From the NCBI RefSeq assembly GCF_014694385.1, contig NZ_JAAOCA010000006.1:1-64000 (forward strand): a stretch of 64,000 nucleotides of DNA, in the 5' to 3' direction. This document shows, piece by piece, positions 27,458-36,278 of this stretch (within the stretch, counting starts at the first letter, position 1; the number at the start of each line of letters is the position of its first letter). The position numbers and the translations under genes are program-made. The notes below the pieces were generated by a model, which was not told the DNA's origin, did no database searches, and saw only the letters and a program-made list of their open reading frames with translations. Source of the stretch: Pseudomonas typographi (GTDB lineage Bacteria > Pseudomonadota > Gammaproteobacteria > Pseudomonadales > Pseudomonadaceae).

Positions 27458-28369
27458 ATGGCTATCAACGTTCAACCGGTCGCGGGCCGCATCGGTGCTC
27501 AAATCGACGGCATTACCCTCAGTGGCGACCTGCCGCCTGAGCAGTTCGAAGCGGTGCAGCAAGCGTTGCTGCGCCACAAGGTGTTGTTTTTTCGGGGCCA
27601 GCAGCTAAACGATGAAGAACAGGAGCGTTTTTCACGGTTATTCGGCGAGCAGGTGCCCCACCCCACCGTGCGCTCGGCGAACAACAGCACCGCCTTGCTT
27701 AACCTCGATTCGCGTGAAAGCCGGGCAAACTCTTGGCACACCGACGTCACCTTTGTGGCCAACCCCCCGAAAATTTCGATTCTGCGAGCCGTGGTGGTAC
27801 CGCCTTATGGCGGCGACACCGTGTGGGCCAACACGGCGGCCGCGTACGACGAGCTACCCGCCCCGCTCAAGCAACTGGCGGACAACCTGCGCGCGGTGCA
27901 CAGCAACCTGTACGACTATGTGCCGCCACAGCATGCCGCCCAGGCAGCCCTGAAGCGCTACCGCGAGGAATTCACGGCACTGGAGTACGAAACCGAACAC
28001 CCCGTTGTGCATGTACACCCGCAAACCGGCGAACGCGCATTGGTGCTGGGGCACTTCGTGAAACACTTCGTGGGGCTGAGCCCTAACGACTCCAAGCAGT
28101 TATTCCGGCTGTTCCACGACCGCGTCACCCACCTCAACAACACCGTGCGTTGGCGCTGGCAGGCCGGCGATGTGGCGATCTGGGACAACCGCGCCACCCA
28201 ACACATCGCAATCAACGACTATGGCGACGCCGAACGCATCGTGCGCCGCACCACGCTCGATGGCGATATTTTGCTGGGGGTCGATGGCCAGCCCAGCCGG
28301 GCGATCAAGCCCGACGCCCACACCCGGTCGCCGCGCACCGAAGCTGACAAAAAGCACCTGGCCGCTTGA
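27458..28369 (+). CDS. AtsK-like Fe(II)/2-oxoglutarate sulfate-ester dioxygenase
   Basis: A 303-residue TauD-family oxygenase. The iron ligands are in SWHTDVTF and ATQHIAIND, and 2-oxoglutarate is held by the arginine of AERIVRRTT. Stretches such as LRHKVLFFRGQ, YETEHPVVHVHP, GERALVLGHFVK and VRWRWQAGDVAIWDNRATQH look very close to AtsK of Pseudomonas putida, which cleaves alkyl sulfate esters to sulfate and aldehyde. It starts an operon with a binding protein, two permeases and an ATPase, the layout of an organosulfate scavenging locus. AAAGGAG precedes the ATG. Confidence 0.88.
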   Translation: MAINVQPVAGRIGAQIDGITLSGDLPPEQFEAVQQALLRHKVLFFRGQQLNDEEQERFSRLFGEQVPHPTVRSANNSTALLNLDSRESRANSWHTDVTFVANPPKISILRAVVVPPYGGDTVWANTAAAYDELPAPLKQLADNLRAVHSNLYDYVPPQHAAQAALKRYREEFTALEYETEHPVVHVHPQTGERALVLGHFVKHFVGLSPNDSKQLFRLFHDRVTHLNNTVRWRWQAGDVAIWDNRATQHIAINDYGDAERIVRRTTLDGDILLGVDGQPSRAIKPDAHTRSPRTEADKKHLAA

Positions 28370-28380
28370 GGGAGCCGCAC

Positions 28381-29511
28381 ATGAACCGTGACCGCCTGAA
28401 ACGTTTCGTAGCCGTGGCTGGGGCCCTGGCATGGGTGAGCTGGCTGGGCGGCGCCCCCGCCGCGTCGGCCGACGTGCTGCGCGTGGGTGTGGCGGCGGCC
28501 GGCGGGGGCGACCCGGTCACCTTTGGCGGCTCGTCACTGAGCATCGTGCGTAACCAGCAATTGCTGGAAAAAGCCTTCGCCGGGTCGGGCACCGAGGTGC
28601 AGTGGTTCTTTTTCAAAGGGGCAGGCCCGGCGGTGAACGAGGCGCTGTCGAACCAGCAGATCGACTTTGCCTACGAGGGTGATTTGCCGCAGGTGGTAGC
28701 CCGCGCCAACGGCCTGGACACGCGCCTGCTGGCGGCCATCGGCACTCGCGCGCCGGTGTATGTAGCGGTGCCCAAGGGCTCGGATATCCACACCCTGGCA
28801 CAGCTTAAAGGCAAAAAGGTGGCTATCTTCCGTGGCACCAACGGCCACTTGCTGGCGATCAAAGTGCTGGCGACCGCGGGGTTGACCGAACGAGACCTGA
28901 AGGTGATCAACCTCGATACCGGCAGCAGCCAGGCCGCGTTGGTTTCCAACGGGGTTGACGCCGCCTTTGGCGGCTATGAGCTGTTCAAGTTGCGCGATGA
29001 GGGCCTGGTAGACCTGATATACGCCAACGAAGCGCAAGACCCTGCCCTCACCCGCCAGACCGCGCTGTTGGTGCGTACAGCTTATGCCCAAGAGCACCCG
29101 CAACAGGTGCAGCAGGTGGTCGATACCCTGGTCGACGCCGCGCGCTGGAGCAGCGACCCGGCCAACCAACAGGCAGTGTACGAGGAGTTCGCCAAAAGCG
29201 GTACGCCCGTGAGTTCCTGGCAGGCGGAATTTGCCCCAGTACCGCTCAAAGAGCGGCTGTCACCGCTGGTGGACAGCTACGTGATTGGGCGCTACCAAGC
29301 CGTCGCCGACCAGGCCCTGCAGGAGAAACTCATCCGCCGCCCGGTCAGGGTGGATGGCTGGTTCGATACCCACTACCTTGATGCCGCGCTCAAGGCCAAG
29401 GGGTTGCAAGGGTTCTGGACCGCCTATGGGGCCGACGGCAAGCAAGCCGAGCACAACGCCGCCACGGCCAGCGCGCCAGCGGGCAAGGAGCATGACCATG
29501 AGCCGGGCTAA
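28381..29511 (+). CDS. ABC substrate-binding protein, sulfate-ester/sulfonate type
   Basis: A 376-residue periplasmic binding protein of the SsuA/AtsR type with a Sec signal (VAVAGALAWVSWLGGAPAASA). Core segments are EVQWFFFKGAGPAVNEAL, IDFAYEGDLPQVVARANG and KKVAIFRGTNGHLLA. GGAG lies upstream of the ATG at 28381. A His/Glu-rich tail (AEHNAATASAPAGKEHDHE) is unusual and could bind metal or simply be a spacer. The gene overlaps the first permease by 14 bases. Confidence 0.88.
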   Translation: MNRDRLKRFVAVAGALAWVSWLGGAPAASADVLRVGVAAAGGGDPVTFGGSSLSIVRNQQLLEKAFAGSGTEVQWFFFKGAGPAVNEALSNQQIDFAYEGDLPQVVARANGLDTRLLAAIGTRAPVYVAVPKGSDIHTLAQLKGKKVAIFRGTNGHLLAIKVLATAGLTERDLKVINLDTGSSQAALVSNGVDAAFGGYELFKLRDEGLVDLIYANEAQDPALTRQTALLVRTAYAQEHPQQVQQVVDTLVDAARWSSDPANQQAVYEEFAKSGTPVSSWQAEFAPVPLKERLSPLVDSYVIGRYQAVADQALQEKLIRRPVRVDGWFDTHYLDAALKAKGLQGFWTAYGADGKQAEHNAATASAPAGKEHDHEPG

Positions 29512-30313
29512 CAGCGCCACCTGGCTGCGCCAACAGCGCTGGGCCTGGCCCACCTGGCCTGCGCGCGGGTTGGCACGCAGCCTGCCGTGGCTGCTGCCGC
29601 TGGCGTTGTTCACCACCTGGGCCGTGGGTGCGCAGCAAGGCTGGGTGTCGCCCCAGGTGCTGCCGGCGCCGGCCTATGTGTATGACACGCTCAAAGACCT
29701 TGCCATTAGCGGCGACCTTTGGGCCAACACCAGTGCCAGCCTGCAACGGGTGCTGCTCGGCTATGCGCTGGGGACCAGCCTTGGGCTGGTGCTGGGCGGC
29801 CTGATGGGGCTATCGCGCGCCGCCGAGGCGTACCTGTTGCCCAGCTTCAACGCCCTGGTGCAAATTCCGGTGCTGGGTTGGCTGCCGTTTGCCCTACTGC
29901 TGTTCGGCATCGGCGAGCCGCTCAAGTACGCGCTTATTGCCCACGCCGCGTTGGTGCCGGTGACCCTGGGCACGTTGCAGGCATTTCGCCAGGCGCCGGT
30001 CAAATGGCTCGAAGTGGGCAGGGCCTACGGCTTCAGCCGCCGCCAGTTGGTCACCGGCGTGGTTTTGCCGGCGGCACTGCCTACCCTATTCACCGCGCTA
30101 CGCCTGGGCTTTACCAAGGCATGGTTGTCGCTGGTGGTGGTTGAACTGGTGGCCTCCAGCGAAGGCTTGGGTTACCTGATCGTGTATGGCCGGCAGTTGT
30201 TCCAGCTCGACCTGGTGATGGCGGCCGTGGTGGTGGTCGGCGCCATTGGCTACCTGATCGACCGCGGCTTCGACGCTTTGGAGCGGCGCTTGGGCGCCTG
30301 GAGGCCGGTGTGA
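29498..30313 (+). CDS. ABC transporter permease 1, sulfate-ester/sulfonate type
   Basis: A 271-residue inner-membrane permease of the SsuC/TauC family with six membrane segments. The coupling loop is around KWLEVGRAYGFSRRQLVTGV. AAGGAG seven bases before the ATG at 29498 supports this start over the ATG at 29492. It overlaps the second permease by four bases. The two permeases probably form a heterodimer, which is unusual because this family normally uses a homodimer. Confidence 0.88.
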   Translation: MSRANSATWLRQQRWAWPTWPARGLARSLPWLLPLALFTTWAVGAQQGWVSPQVLPAPAYVYDTLKDLAISGDLWANTSASLQRVLLGYALGTSLGLVLGGLMGLSRAAEAYLLPSFNALVQIPVLGWLPFALLLFGIGEPLKYALIAHAALVPVTLGTLQAFRQAPVKWLEVGRAYGFSRRQLVTGVVLPAALPTLFTALRLGFTKAWLSLVVVELVASSEGLGYLIVYGRQLFQLDLVMAAVVVVGAIGYLIDRGFDALERRLGAWRPV

Positions 30314-31059
30314 AAGCCTATCGTGGCTGGCTGCTGCCGCTGGTGGCGCTGGGCGCGTGGTGGTTGGCCAGTGAATACGGTTGGAGCCGCTCCGGCCTCT
30401 GGGTATCGCCGCAGCAGGTGCTGGCCACCGCCATTCACGAGGTGGCCAGCGGCCACCTGTGGGTGGCATTGGGGGCGAGCCTTGCGCGCGACCTCAGTGG
30501 CTTTGCCATCGGTGCTGGGCTGGGCCTGGCGCTGGGCTGCGTGCTCGGGCTATCAGCCTTGGGCAACCGCCTGCTAGGGCCTAGCTTCAATACCTTCAAG
30601 CAGGTGTCATTGTTTGCCTGGATCCCGCTGATATCGGTGTGGTTCGGCTTGGGCGACGTGGCCAAGGTGGTGTTTTTGTCGCTGGCGGCGTTGGTGCCGG
30701 TGGTGGTCAACACGGCCGACGGCCTGCGCAACGTACCGCTGCCCTTGCTGGAGGTCGCCCGGGTGTATGGCTACAGCCGCTGGCAAAGCCTCACCCTGGT
30801 GCGCCTGCCCGCTGCATTGCCATCGATTTTCACCGGGCTGTACCTGGGTTTGATCTATTCATGGCTGGCGACCATTGGTGCCGAATACCTGTTGGTGTCT
30901 GGTGAAGGCATCGGCAATACATTGATCGACGGCAGCGAGCATTTTCGCATGGACCTGGTGCTGTTCGGCATGCTGGTGATCGGCACCGTCGGCTGGCTGC
31001 TGAACAGCCTGGCCAGGCTCGCCGAACGCCGCCTGCAGCGCCTGTATGGCACGTTCTAA
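30310..31059 (+). CDS. ABC transporter permease 2, sulfate-ester/sulfonate type
   Basis: A 249-residue permease, paralogous to the one just upstream, with coupling loop LLEVARVYGYSRWQSLTLV. The start is GTG at 30310, overlapping the stop of permease 1 (GTGA), so the two are translated together in a fixed ratio. It most likely pairs with permease 1 under the ATPase at 31078. Confidence 0.88.
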   Translation: MKAYRGWLLPLVALGAWWLASEYGWSRSGLWVSPQQVLATAIHEVASGHLWVALGASLARDLSGFAIGAGLGLALGCVLGLSALGNRLLGPSFNTFKQVSLFAWIPLISVWFGLGDVAKVVFLSLAALVPVVVNTADGLRNVPLPLLEVARVYGYSRWQSLTLVRLPAALPSIFTGLYLGLIYSWLATIGAEYLLVSGEGIGNTLIDGSEHFRMDLVLFGMLVIGTVGWLLNSLARLAERRLQRLYGTF

Positions 31060-31077
31060 CACTATTGAGGTAAACCC

Positions 31078-31836
31078 ATGCAGGCCAACAGCCTAGTGCT
31101 CGACCACGTCAGCAAACACTTCACCCAGCCCAACAACGGCGCCGCGCTGCAGGTGCTGGACGACATCGCCTTGAACATCGCACCGGGTGAGTTCATCAGC
31201 ATTGTCGGTGCCAGCGGCTGCGGCAAATCCACCTTATTGCGGCTGATCCTGGGCCTCGAAAGCGAATTCGAGGGGCAGATTCTGCTGGGCGGCCGGGCCA
31301 TCCGTGGTACCGGGTTGGAGCGCGGCATTGTGTTCCAAGACCACCGGTTGTTTCCCTGGCTGAACGTGCGCGACAACATTGCCGTGGGCTTGAAGAACAG
31401 CCCGCTGGCCAGCGCCGCCAAGCAACAGGTGGTACGTGAACACCTGGCACTGGTGGGGCTGGAGCGCTTTGCCGAGGCTTACCCGCACCAGATCTCCGGT
31501 GGCATGGCGCAGCGTGTAGCCATCGCCCGCGGCCTGGTCAACCGCCCCAGCGTGCTGCTGTTGGACGAACCGTTCGGCGCGCTGGATGCGCTCACCCGTG
31601 CCCGCCTGCAAAACGAGCTGCAACGTATTTGGGCGCAAGAGAACATCACCATGGTGCTGGTGACCCACGATGTGGAAGAAGCGGTGTTTCTCGGCGACCG
31701 CGTGGTGGTGATGCAGCCCAACCCGGGGCGTATCAAGCGCATCGTCGATGTCGGCTTGCCGCACCCACGCCAACGCAGCGACGCCCGGCTGGTGGCGCTG
31801 CGCGACGATGTGCTGGGGGACTTTCTCGACGCCTGA
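31078..31836 (+). CDS. ABC transporter ATPase, sulfate-ester/sulfonate type
   Basis: A 252-residue ATPase of the SsuB/TauB/AtsC family. Walker A is GASGCGKST, the signature is [14 protein letters not shown] (a GGMAQ variant common in this family), Walker B is [13 protein letters not shown] and the switch is VLVTHD. It is the last gene of the atsK-like operon. GC-rich GGGGTG/CACCCC arms at about 31883-31907 could form a weak stop structure, but no T-run follows. Confidence 0.9.
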   Translation: MQANSLVLDHVSKHFTQPNNGAALQVLDDIALNIAPGEFISIVGASGCGKSTLLRLILGLESEFEGQILLGGRAIRGTGLERGIVFQDHRLFPWLNVRDNIAVGLKNSPLASAAKQQVVREHLALVGLERFAEAYPHQISGGMAQRVAIARGLVNRPSVLLLDEPFGALDALTRARLQNELQRIWAQENITMVLVTHDVEEAVFLGDRVVVMQPNPGRIKRIVDVGLPHPRQRSDARLVALRDDVLGDFLDA

Positions 31837-31917
31837 GCCGCTGCGGCGTATACCCTGCAAGTTCGCACAAGCATTGGCGCGCGGGGTGTAGTGCGGCAAT
31901 GCACCCCGGCAGCAAAA

Positions 31918-31941
31918 TTCACACGTCTATTCTTGTGTGAA
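31918..31941. promoter_or_regulatory. TTCACAC/GTGTGAA inverted repeat upstream of orphan binding protein
   Basis: TTCACAC (31918-31924) and GTGTGAA (31935-31941) form a perfect 7-bp dyad with a 10-bp spacer, 78 bp upstream of the binding-protein start. The size and position fit an operator. The 3' arm is not followed by T residues, which argues against a terminator. Confidence 0.4.
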
Positions 31942-32018
31942 GTTCTGAAACACCGCACTAGCAAGCCCACGGCCAGTGTGCTTCCATGGCGCTTCCCGCT
32001 TGGTTGGGTAGGCTCGAT

Positions 32019-33128
32019 ATGGACGCGAATACTTTTCTCAAGCTAATGCGCAGCTGGCAAAACGGCTCGATGAGCCGCCGCGATTTCCTCGGCCGCAGCG
32101 GCTTGGGCGTAGCCGCCGCCATACTCGCCGCCAACCTGCCACGGGCGCAGGCCGCGCCCGGCCAACTGCGCCTGGAAACCTGGCCGAACTACCACAGCGC
32201 GGCCAACCTGGAACACTTCCAGCAAAGCCACGGGGTGAAGGTGGTGCTCGACGTATCCGGGTCCAACGAAGAAATGCTCGGTAAAGCCCGCGACGCCGCT
32301 GGGCAAGTCGACCTGTTGGTAGCCACTAATTACGTGATTGCCAGTTATGCCGCACAACGTTTGATCGAACCCCTGGACCTCGCACGGCTGCCGAACTTCG
32401 ACCCTGGCAGCTACGATGCGCGCATGCTCGCCCAAGGCAAGGTGGGCAGCACGGTGTATGGGGTACCGAAAAACTGGGGCACCACCGGCATGGTCTACAA
32501 TGCCCGCCGTTTGGCGGCCAAGCCGGAATCCTGGAAAGACTTCTGGGCCCTGGCCAAAACCGAAGGGCACCGCCGCACCCTGGTGCACGACTACCCGCTG
32601 ACGACCATCGGCAACGCGTTGAAAGCCTGCGGCTTCAGCTTCAATTCGCTGGCCCCCGCAGAGCTTGCCCAAGCCGAGGCGGTGCTGATGGACGCCAAGC
32701 CGCACCTGCTGGCCATTACCTCCGATATCCAACCTCTGCTGCAAAGCGGCCAGGCATGGTTGGCTATGGCCTGGACCGGCGATGCCACCTTGCTGCACCG
32801 GGGCGACCCGGCCATGACCTACGTGCTGGGCAGCGAAGGCGGCGAGATTTGGACCGACTTCTACTGCATCGCCCGGGGCAGCCCAAACAAAAACGCCGCC
32901 TATGCACTGATCGACTACGTGCTCACCCCCGCCACAAACAAACGTGAAGTGCTGGAGGTGGGCTACCCGTGCGGCGACCGCCGGGTAGACCCGCTGTTGC
33001 CAACCGAACTGCTGAACGACCCGATCATGTACCCGGCGGCCGAAGCGCTGTCACCCTTGGAGTACGGCGCCGCGGCGACCCTGACCAGCCCGCGGCGGGC
33101 CGAGATCATGGCTCGCTTGAAAGCCTAA
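32019..33128 (+). CDS. Orphan polyamine-type ABC binding protein with Tat signal
   Basis: A 369-residue PotD/PotF-like solute-binding protein. About 22 hydrophilic residues (FLKLMRSWQNGSM) precede SRRDFLGRSGLGVAAAILAA, a clear Tat signal. Family segments include LRLETWPNYHS, VYGVPKNWGTTGMVYN and EGGEIWTDFYCIA. I chose the ATG at 32019 because AGG lies upstream; the ATG at 31986 has no ribosome site. No permease or ATPase gene is adjacent, so it must work with a transporter encoded elsewhere or as a sensor. Its ligand may be a polyamine or another amine. Confidence 0.8.
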   Translation: MDANTFLKLMRSWQNGSMSRRDFLGRSGLGVAAAILAANLPRAQAAPGQLRLETWPNYHSAANLEHFQQSHGVKVVLDVSGSNEEMLGKARDAAGQVDLLVATNYVIASYAAQRLIEPLDLARLPNFDPGSYDARMLAQGKVGSTVYGVPKNWGTTGMVYNARRLAAKPESWKDFWALAKTEGHRRTLVHDYPLTTIGNALKACGFSFNSLAPAELAQAEAVLMDAKPHLLAITSDIQPLLQSGQAWLAMAWTGDATLLHRGDPAMTYVLGSEGGEIWTDFYCIARGSPNKNAAYALIDYVLTPATNKREVLEVGYPCGDRRVDPLLPTELLNDPIMYPAAEALSPLEYGAAATLTSPRRAEIMARLKA

Positions 33129-33290
33129 GCCGGCTGCGCCTGGGTTCGACACGCACAGCAGCAGGCCTGCGTATTGAACAGCGCGGGGGGTTTTACCTGT
33201 TTGCGCGCGTGTTGTAACGCCCCATAGATTTCACGTACCCATCAGAAAAGTCGCCTATGGTTGAAAGAACCCCACCCAAAGGTGCCGCCC

Positions 33291-34115
33291 ATGGAAATCG
33301 CGACGTTGTTCGCCCAATTGCACACGTTGCCCAATATTCCCAAGGTTGCTCAAGACTTGACCGTGCAATTCGACAACCCCCATTCGAGCCTGGATGCGGT
33401 AGCGCGCACGATCGAAAAAGACCCTGTCATTTCGGCGAAAGTTCTGCGCCTGGCCAACGCCCCCCGTTTTCGCGGCGCGCGTGAATCCGCCAGCATCGAA
33501 GACGCCGCGGCCCGGTTGGGCTTCAATACCCTGCGTACGCTGGTACTGGCCAGCGCGGTCACCGGCCTGTTCAAGGCCGGCCCTTCCTTCGACCTCAAAG
33601 CGTTCTGGCTGAAGAGCTTCGAGGTGGCCGGTATTTGCCGCGTAATCGCCAAAAAAATAGGCGCCGACAGCGAAACCGCGTTCACCAGCGGCATGATGCA
33701 CAACATCGGCGAGCTGTTGATCCAGACCGGCGCGCCGGAGGTGGCTGAACGTATCAATGCTGGGCACCGAGGTAACACCCCTGGCCACGTCGCTCACGAA
33801 AACCTGCAGTTAGGCTTTGGCTATCCCGAGGTGGGCGCGGAGCTGGCGCGCCGCTGGAACCTACCCAAGGTGATCCAGGACGCGATCGCCTACCAGGCCA
33901 ACCCCAGCCAGGCACCAAAAGGCAACACCCAGCCGTGGGTAGTGGCGCAGGCCGTCTTGGTGGCCGATGCCCTCGAAAACCACGGCGGCCTTACCGACGC
34001 GGCCAAGGCGGCATTGATACCACCGTTGATAGAGCCCCTGGACCTGGACCAATTGTTCGCTGCCCTGGTGCCGGTGATCGCCGCAGACAAACAATTCGCC
34101 GAATTGCTCGCCTAA
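33291..34115 (+). CDS. HDOD-domain protein
   Basis: A 274-residue protein that is nearly all HDOD domain. The segment SIEDAAARLGFNTLRTLVLAS is typical. The metal-binding HD pair of true phosphohydrolases is replaced by HN (GMMHNIGELLI), so it is probably not a phosphodiesterase. HDOD proteins in proteobacteria act in signalling, often with chemotaxis or second-messenger proteins. AAAGG precedes the ATG at 33291. It stands alone, 162 bp after the binding-protein gene. Confidence 0.85.
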   Translation: MEIATLFAQLHTLPNIPKVAQDLTVQFDNPHSSLDAVARTIEKDPVISAKVLRLANAPRFRGARESASIEDAAARLGFNTLRTLVLASAVTGLFKAGPSFDLKAFWLKSFEVAGICRVIAKKIGADSETAFTSGMMHNIGELLIQTGAPEVAERINAGHRGNTPGHVAHENLQLGFGYPEVGAELARRWNLPKVIQDAIAYQANPSQAPKGNTQPWVVAQAVLVADALENHGGLTDAAKAALIPPLIEPLDLDQLFAALVPVIAADKQFAELLA

Positions 34116-34183
34116 GCCCCCTTGCGCGCGAACGCCTGGCGGGTTTAGATCACAGGCCCTGCGCTGACGACGATACGTTTCCC

Positions 34184-35386
34184 ATGACCGACACCACCGG
34201 TAGCCGCCGCGATTTTCTGCTCGCGGCCTTCGTTTTTGCCGTGGCGATGGTGGGCACCACGCTGCCCACACCGCTTTATGTGTTCTACCAACAAACCCTG
34301 GGCTTTGGGCCTACCTGGTTAACGCTGATCTTCTCGATCTACGCCGCGGGGGTGATCGCCGCCCTGCTGGTGGTGGGCAGTTGGTCCGACCAATTGGGGC
34401 GCCGGCCGATGCTGGCGGCCGGCCTGCTGATGGGGGCGGCGAGCGCGGCCGTGTTCCTGTTTGCACATTCGATACCGGCACTGCTGGTGGGGCGGCTGTT
34501 TTCAGGTTTCAGCGCCGGGATCATGGCCGGCACCGCCACGGTGGCGGTGATCGAAGCCGCGCCCGCCATTTGGCGTGAGCACGCCACGTTGATGGCCACC
34601 GCCGCCAACATGCTTGGGCTGGGTCTGGGCCCCCTGCTGGCGGGGTTTACCGCGCAATACCTGCCCTGGCCGCTGCACCTGGTGTTCTGGCTGCACCTGG
34701 CCTTGCTGGCGCTGGCGCTACTGGCCATCGCCGCCTGCCGGGAAACCGCCCCGCGCCCAGCCCGGCCACGGCTACAGGTGCAACACCCGGCTATTCCCGC
34801 GGCCGTGCGGCCGTGGTTCATCCCGGCCTCCATCGGCGGCCTGGCCGGGTTCAGCGTGGCCGGTGTTTTCACCAGCCTGGTGCCGTCGCTCGTCAACCAG
34901 GTGATGGGCGTTCACAACGCGCTGGTGGTGGGGGCGGCGATTGCCTTGTTTTTCGTCGCCTCGGTGTTTGGCCAGGCCGTCTTGAAATGGCTGCCGGCCG
35001 CGCAGCACATGGCGGCCGGTTGTGGCGGGTTGTGCCTGGGCATGCTGGCGTTGGGGCTGGCGATCGCCTTGGGGTTGATGCCGCTGTTGCTGCTGGCCGC
35101 CGTGCTGGCCGGTGCCGGCCAGGGTATGGTGTTTCGCGCCGGCATGGCCGCGGTGGCCCGGGCCACCCCGCCGGCACAAAAGGCCGCGGTGACCTCGGCG
35201 TTATTCGTGGTGTTCTACTTTTCCATGTCGTTGCCGGTAATCGCATTGGGGCTGAGCATTCCGCGGTTCGGCCTGAGCCACACGGGCGAAGTGTTCAGCG
35301 CATTGGTGGCGTTGATCGCGCTGCTGGCATTGGCCAGCATGAAGCGCGTCGATGCGCACCAGCAAGCGATCAGCACCTCGCGCTGA
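34184..35386 (+). CDS. MFS transporter
   Basis: A 400-residue, 12-helix MFS protein. Helix 1 contains VGTTLPTPLYVFYQQTLGFG, helix 2 leads to the motif GSWSDQLGRRPMLAAG, and the second half has a matching weak motif. The TPLYVFY start is common in putative drug or metabolite exporters. The start at 34184 is the only ATG that fits the first helix; a ribosome site is weak. It ends inside the last codons of the convergent reductase at 35370, a 17-bp tail-to-tail overlap. Substrate unknown. Confidence 0.82.
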   Translation: MTDTTGSRRDFLLAAFVFAVAMVGTTLPTPLYVFYQQTLGFGPTWLTLIFSIYAAGVIAALLVVGSWSDQLGRRPMLAAGLLMGAASAAVFLFAHSIPALLVGRLFSGFSAGIMAGTATVAVIEAAPAIWREHATLMATAANMLGLGLGPLLAGFTAQYLPWPLHLVFWLHLALLALALLAIAACRETAPRPARPRLQVQHPAIPAAVRPWFIPASIGGLAGFSVAGVFTSLVPSLVNQVMGVHNALVVGAAIALFFVASVFGQAVLKWLPAAQHMAAGCGGLCLGMLALGLAIALGLMPLLLLAAVLAGAGQGMVFRAGMAAVARATPPAQKAAVTSALFVVFYFSMSLPVIALGLSIPRFGLSHTGEVFSALVALIALLALASMKRVDAHQQAISTSR

Positions 35387-36278
35387 AGGTGTCGGCATAA
35401 ACCTGGCTGCGCGGCACGCCAGCCATGAACAGCGCCCGGGTAAACGCCTCGACGCTCGCCGGGCCACCACAGGCCAGTGCGATCGCCTGGCGCGGGGCAC
35501 GCACGGTGCGCGGCAAAGTCTCCAGGTATTCCAGCGCCAGCATGGGCCATTGCTGCGCCAGCCCGTCGAGCTCAGCGCGCAGGTAATGCTCGGGGGCCAC
35601 ATGCAGCAGCCGGATCGGGCCATTGTGCTGTTGGCGCAACGCTTCGCGCAGCACCGCATACAGTGGCGCAAGGCCGGTGCCCGCGGCCAATAGCCACAAG
35701 GGCCGGCCTTGCCAGCCGGGGTCGTAATGCAAAGCCCCGCCGTAGGGCTCGCCCAGCCCGACCGCCTGCCCCACCTGCAACTGCTGCGCAGCGCTGGCAA
35801 ATGCCCCGGGCCGGTGGCACTGGATGTGAAACTCCAGGTCAGGGTCTTCGCCGGGCAAGCTGGCCAGCGAATAAGGCCTGGCCACCTGGCCCAGCCACAA
35901 CACCAAGTGCTGCCCCGCGTGGTAGCGCAGTGGCCGCGCCGGGCGCAAGCGCAAGCGCAGCACGCCGCCGGCGGCCCAGGCCAGCTCCAGCACCGTCGCC
36001 TCGGCACCATCGATGGCCGGGTCGAAAGCGGCCACCCGCAGGTCGCCTTGCACCCGGCATTGGCACGCCAGGCGCCAACCCTGCTCACGCGCGTCAGCGG
36101 CCAGCGCGTCGGGCTTGGCGTCGTCTGGCTCGCCGACCAAGCACCGGACCAGGCACGCATGGCAACTGCCGGCCCGGCAACTGTAGGGTACGGCGATGCC
36201 GGCACCATGGAGTGCATCGAGCAGGTTGCTCCCAGGCGCGACGTGCCAGCGCCGCGCACCCACGGCCAGCTCAGGCAT
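35370..36278 (-). CDS. 2Fe-2S ferredoxin/FAD/NAD(P)H oxidoreductase
   Basis: A 302-residue fusion. The N-terminal plant-type ferredoxin domain has the cysteines of SCRAGSCHACLVRC and a later ACQC. The FAD part has the flavin-binding RPYSLAS, and the nucleotide part has LAAGTGLAPLYAVLR and a final CGGPASVEAF. It transfers electrons from NAD(P)H to an oxygenase or another acceptor, which I cannot find nearby. The ATG at 36278 overlaps the stop of the GGDEF gene by eight bases, so the two are transcribed together, an unusual pairing. Confidence 0.87.
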   Translation of the reverse strand: MPELAVGARRWHVAPGSNLLDALHGAGIAVPYSCRAGSCHACLVRCLVGEPDDAKPDALAADAREQGWRLACQCRVQGDLRVAAFDPAIDGAEATVLELAWAAGGVLRLRLRPARPLRYHAGQHLVLWLGQVARPYSLASLPGEDPDLEFHIQCHRPGAFASAAQQLQVGQAVGLGEPYGGALHYDPGWQGRPLWLLAAGTGLAPLYAVLREALRQQHNGPIRLLHVAPEHYLRAELDGLAQQWPMLALEYLETLPRTVRAPRQAIALACGGPASVEAFTRALFMAGVPRSQVYADTFSARC

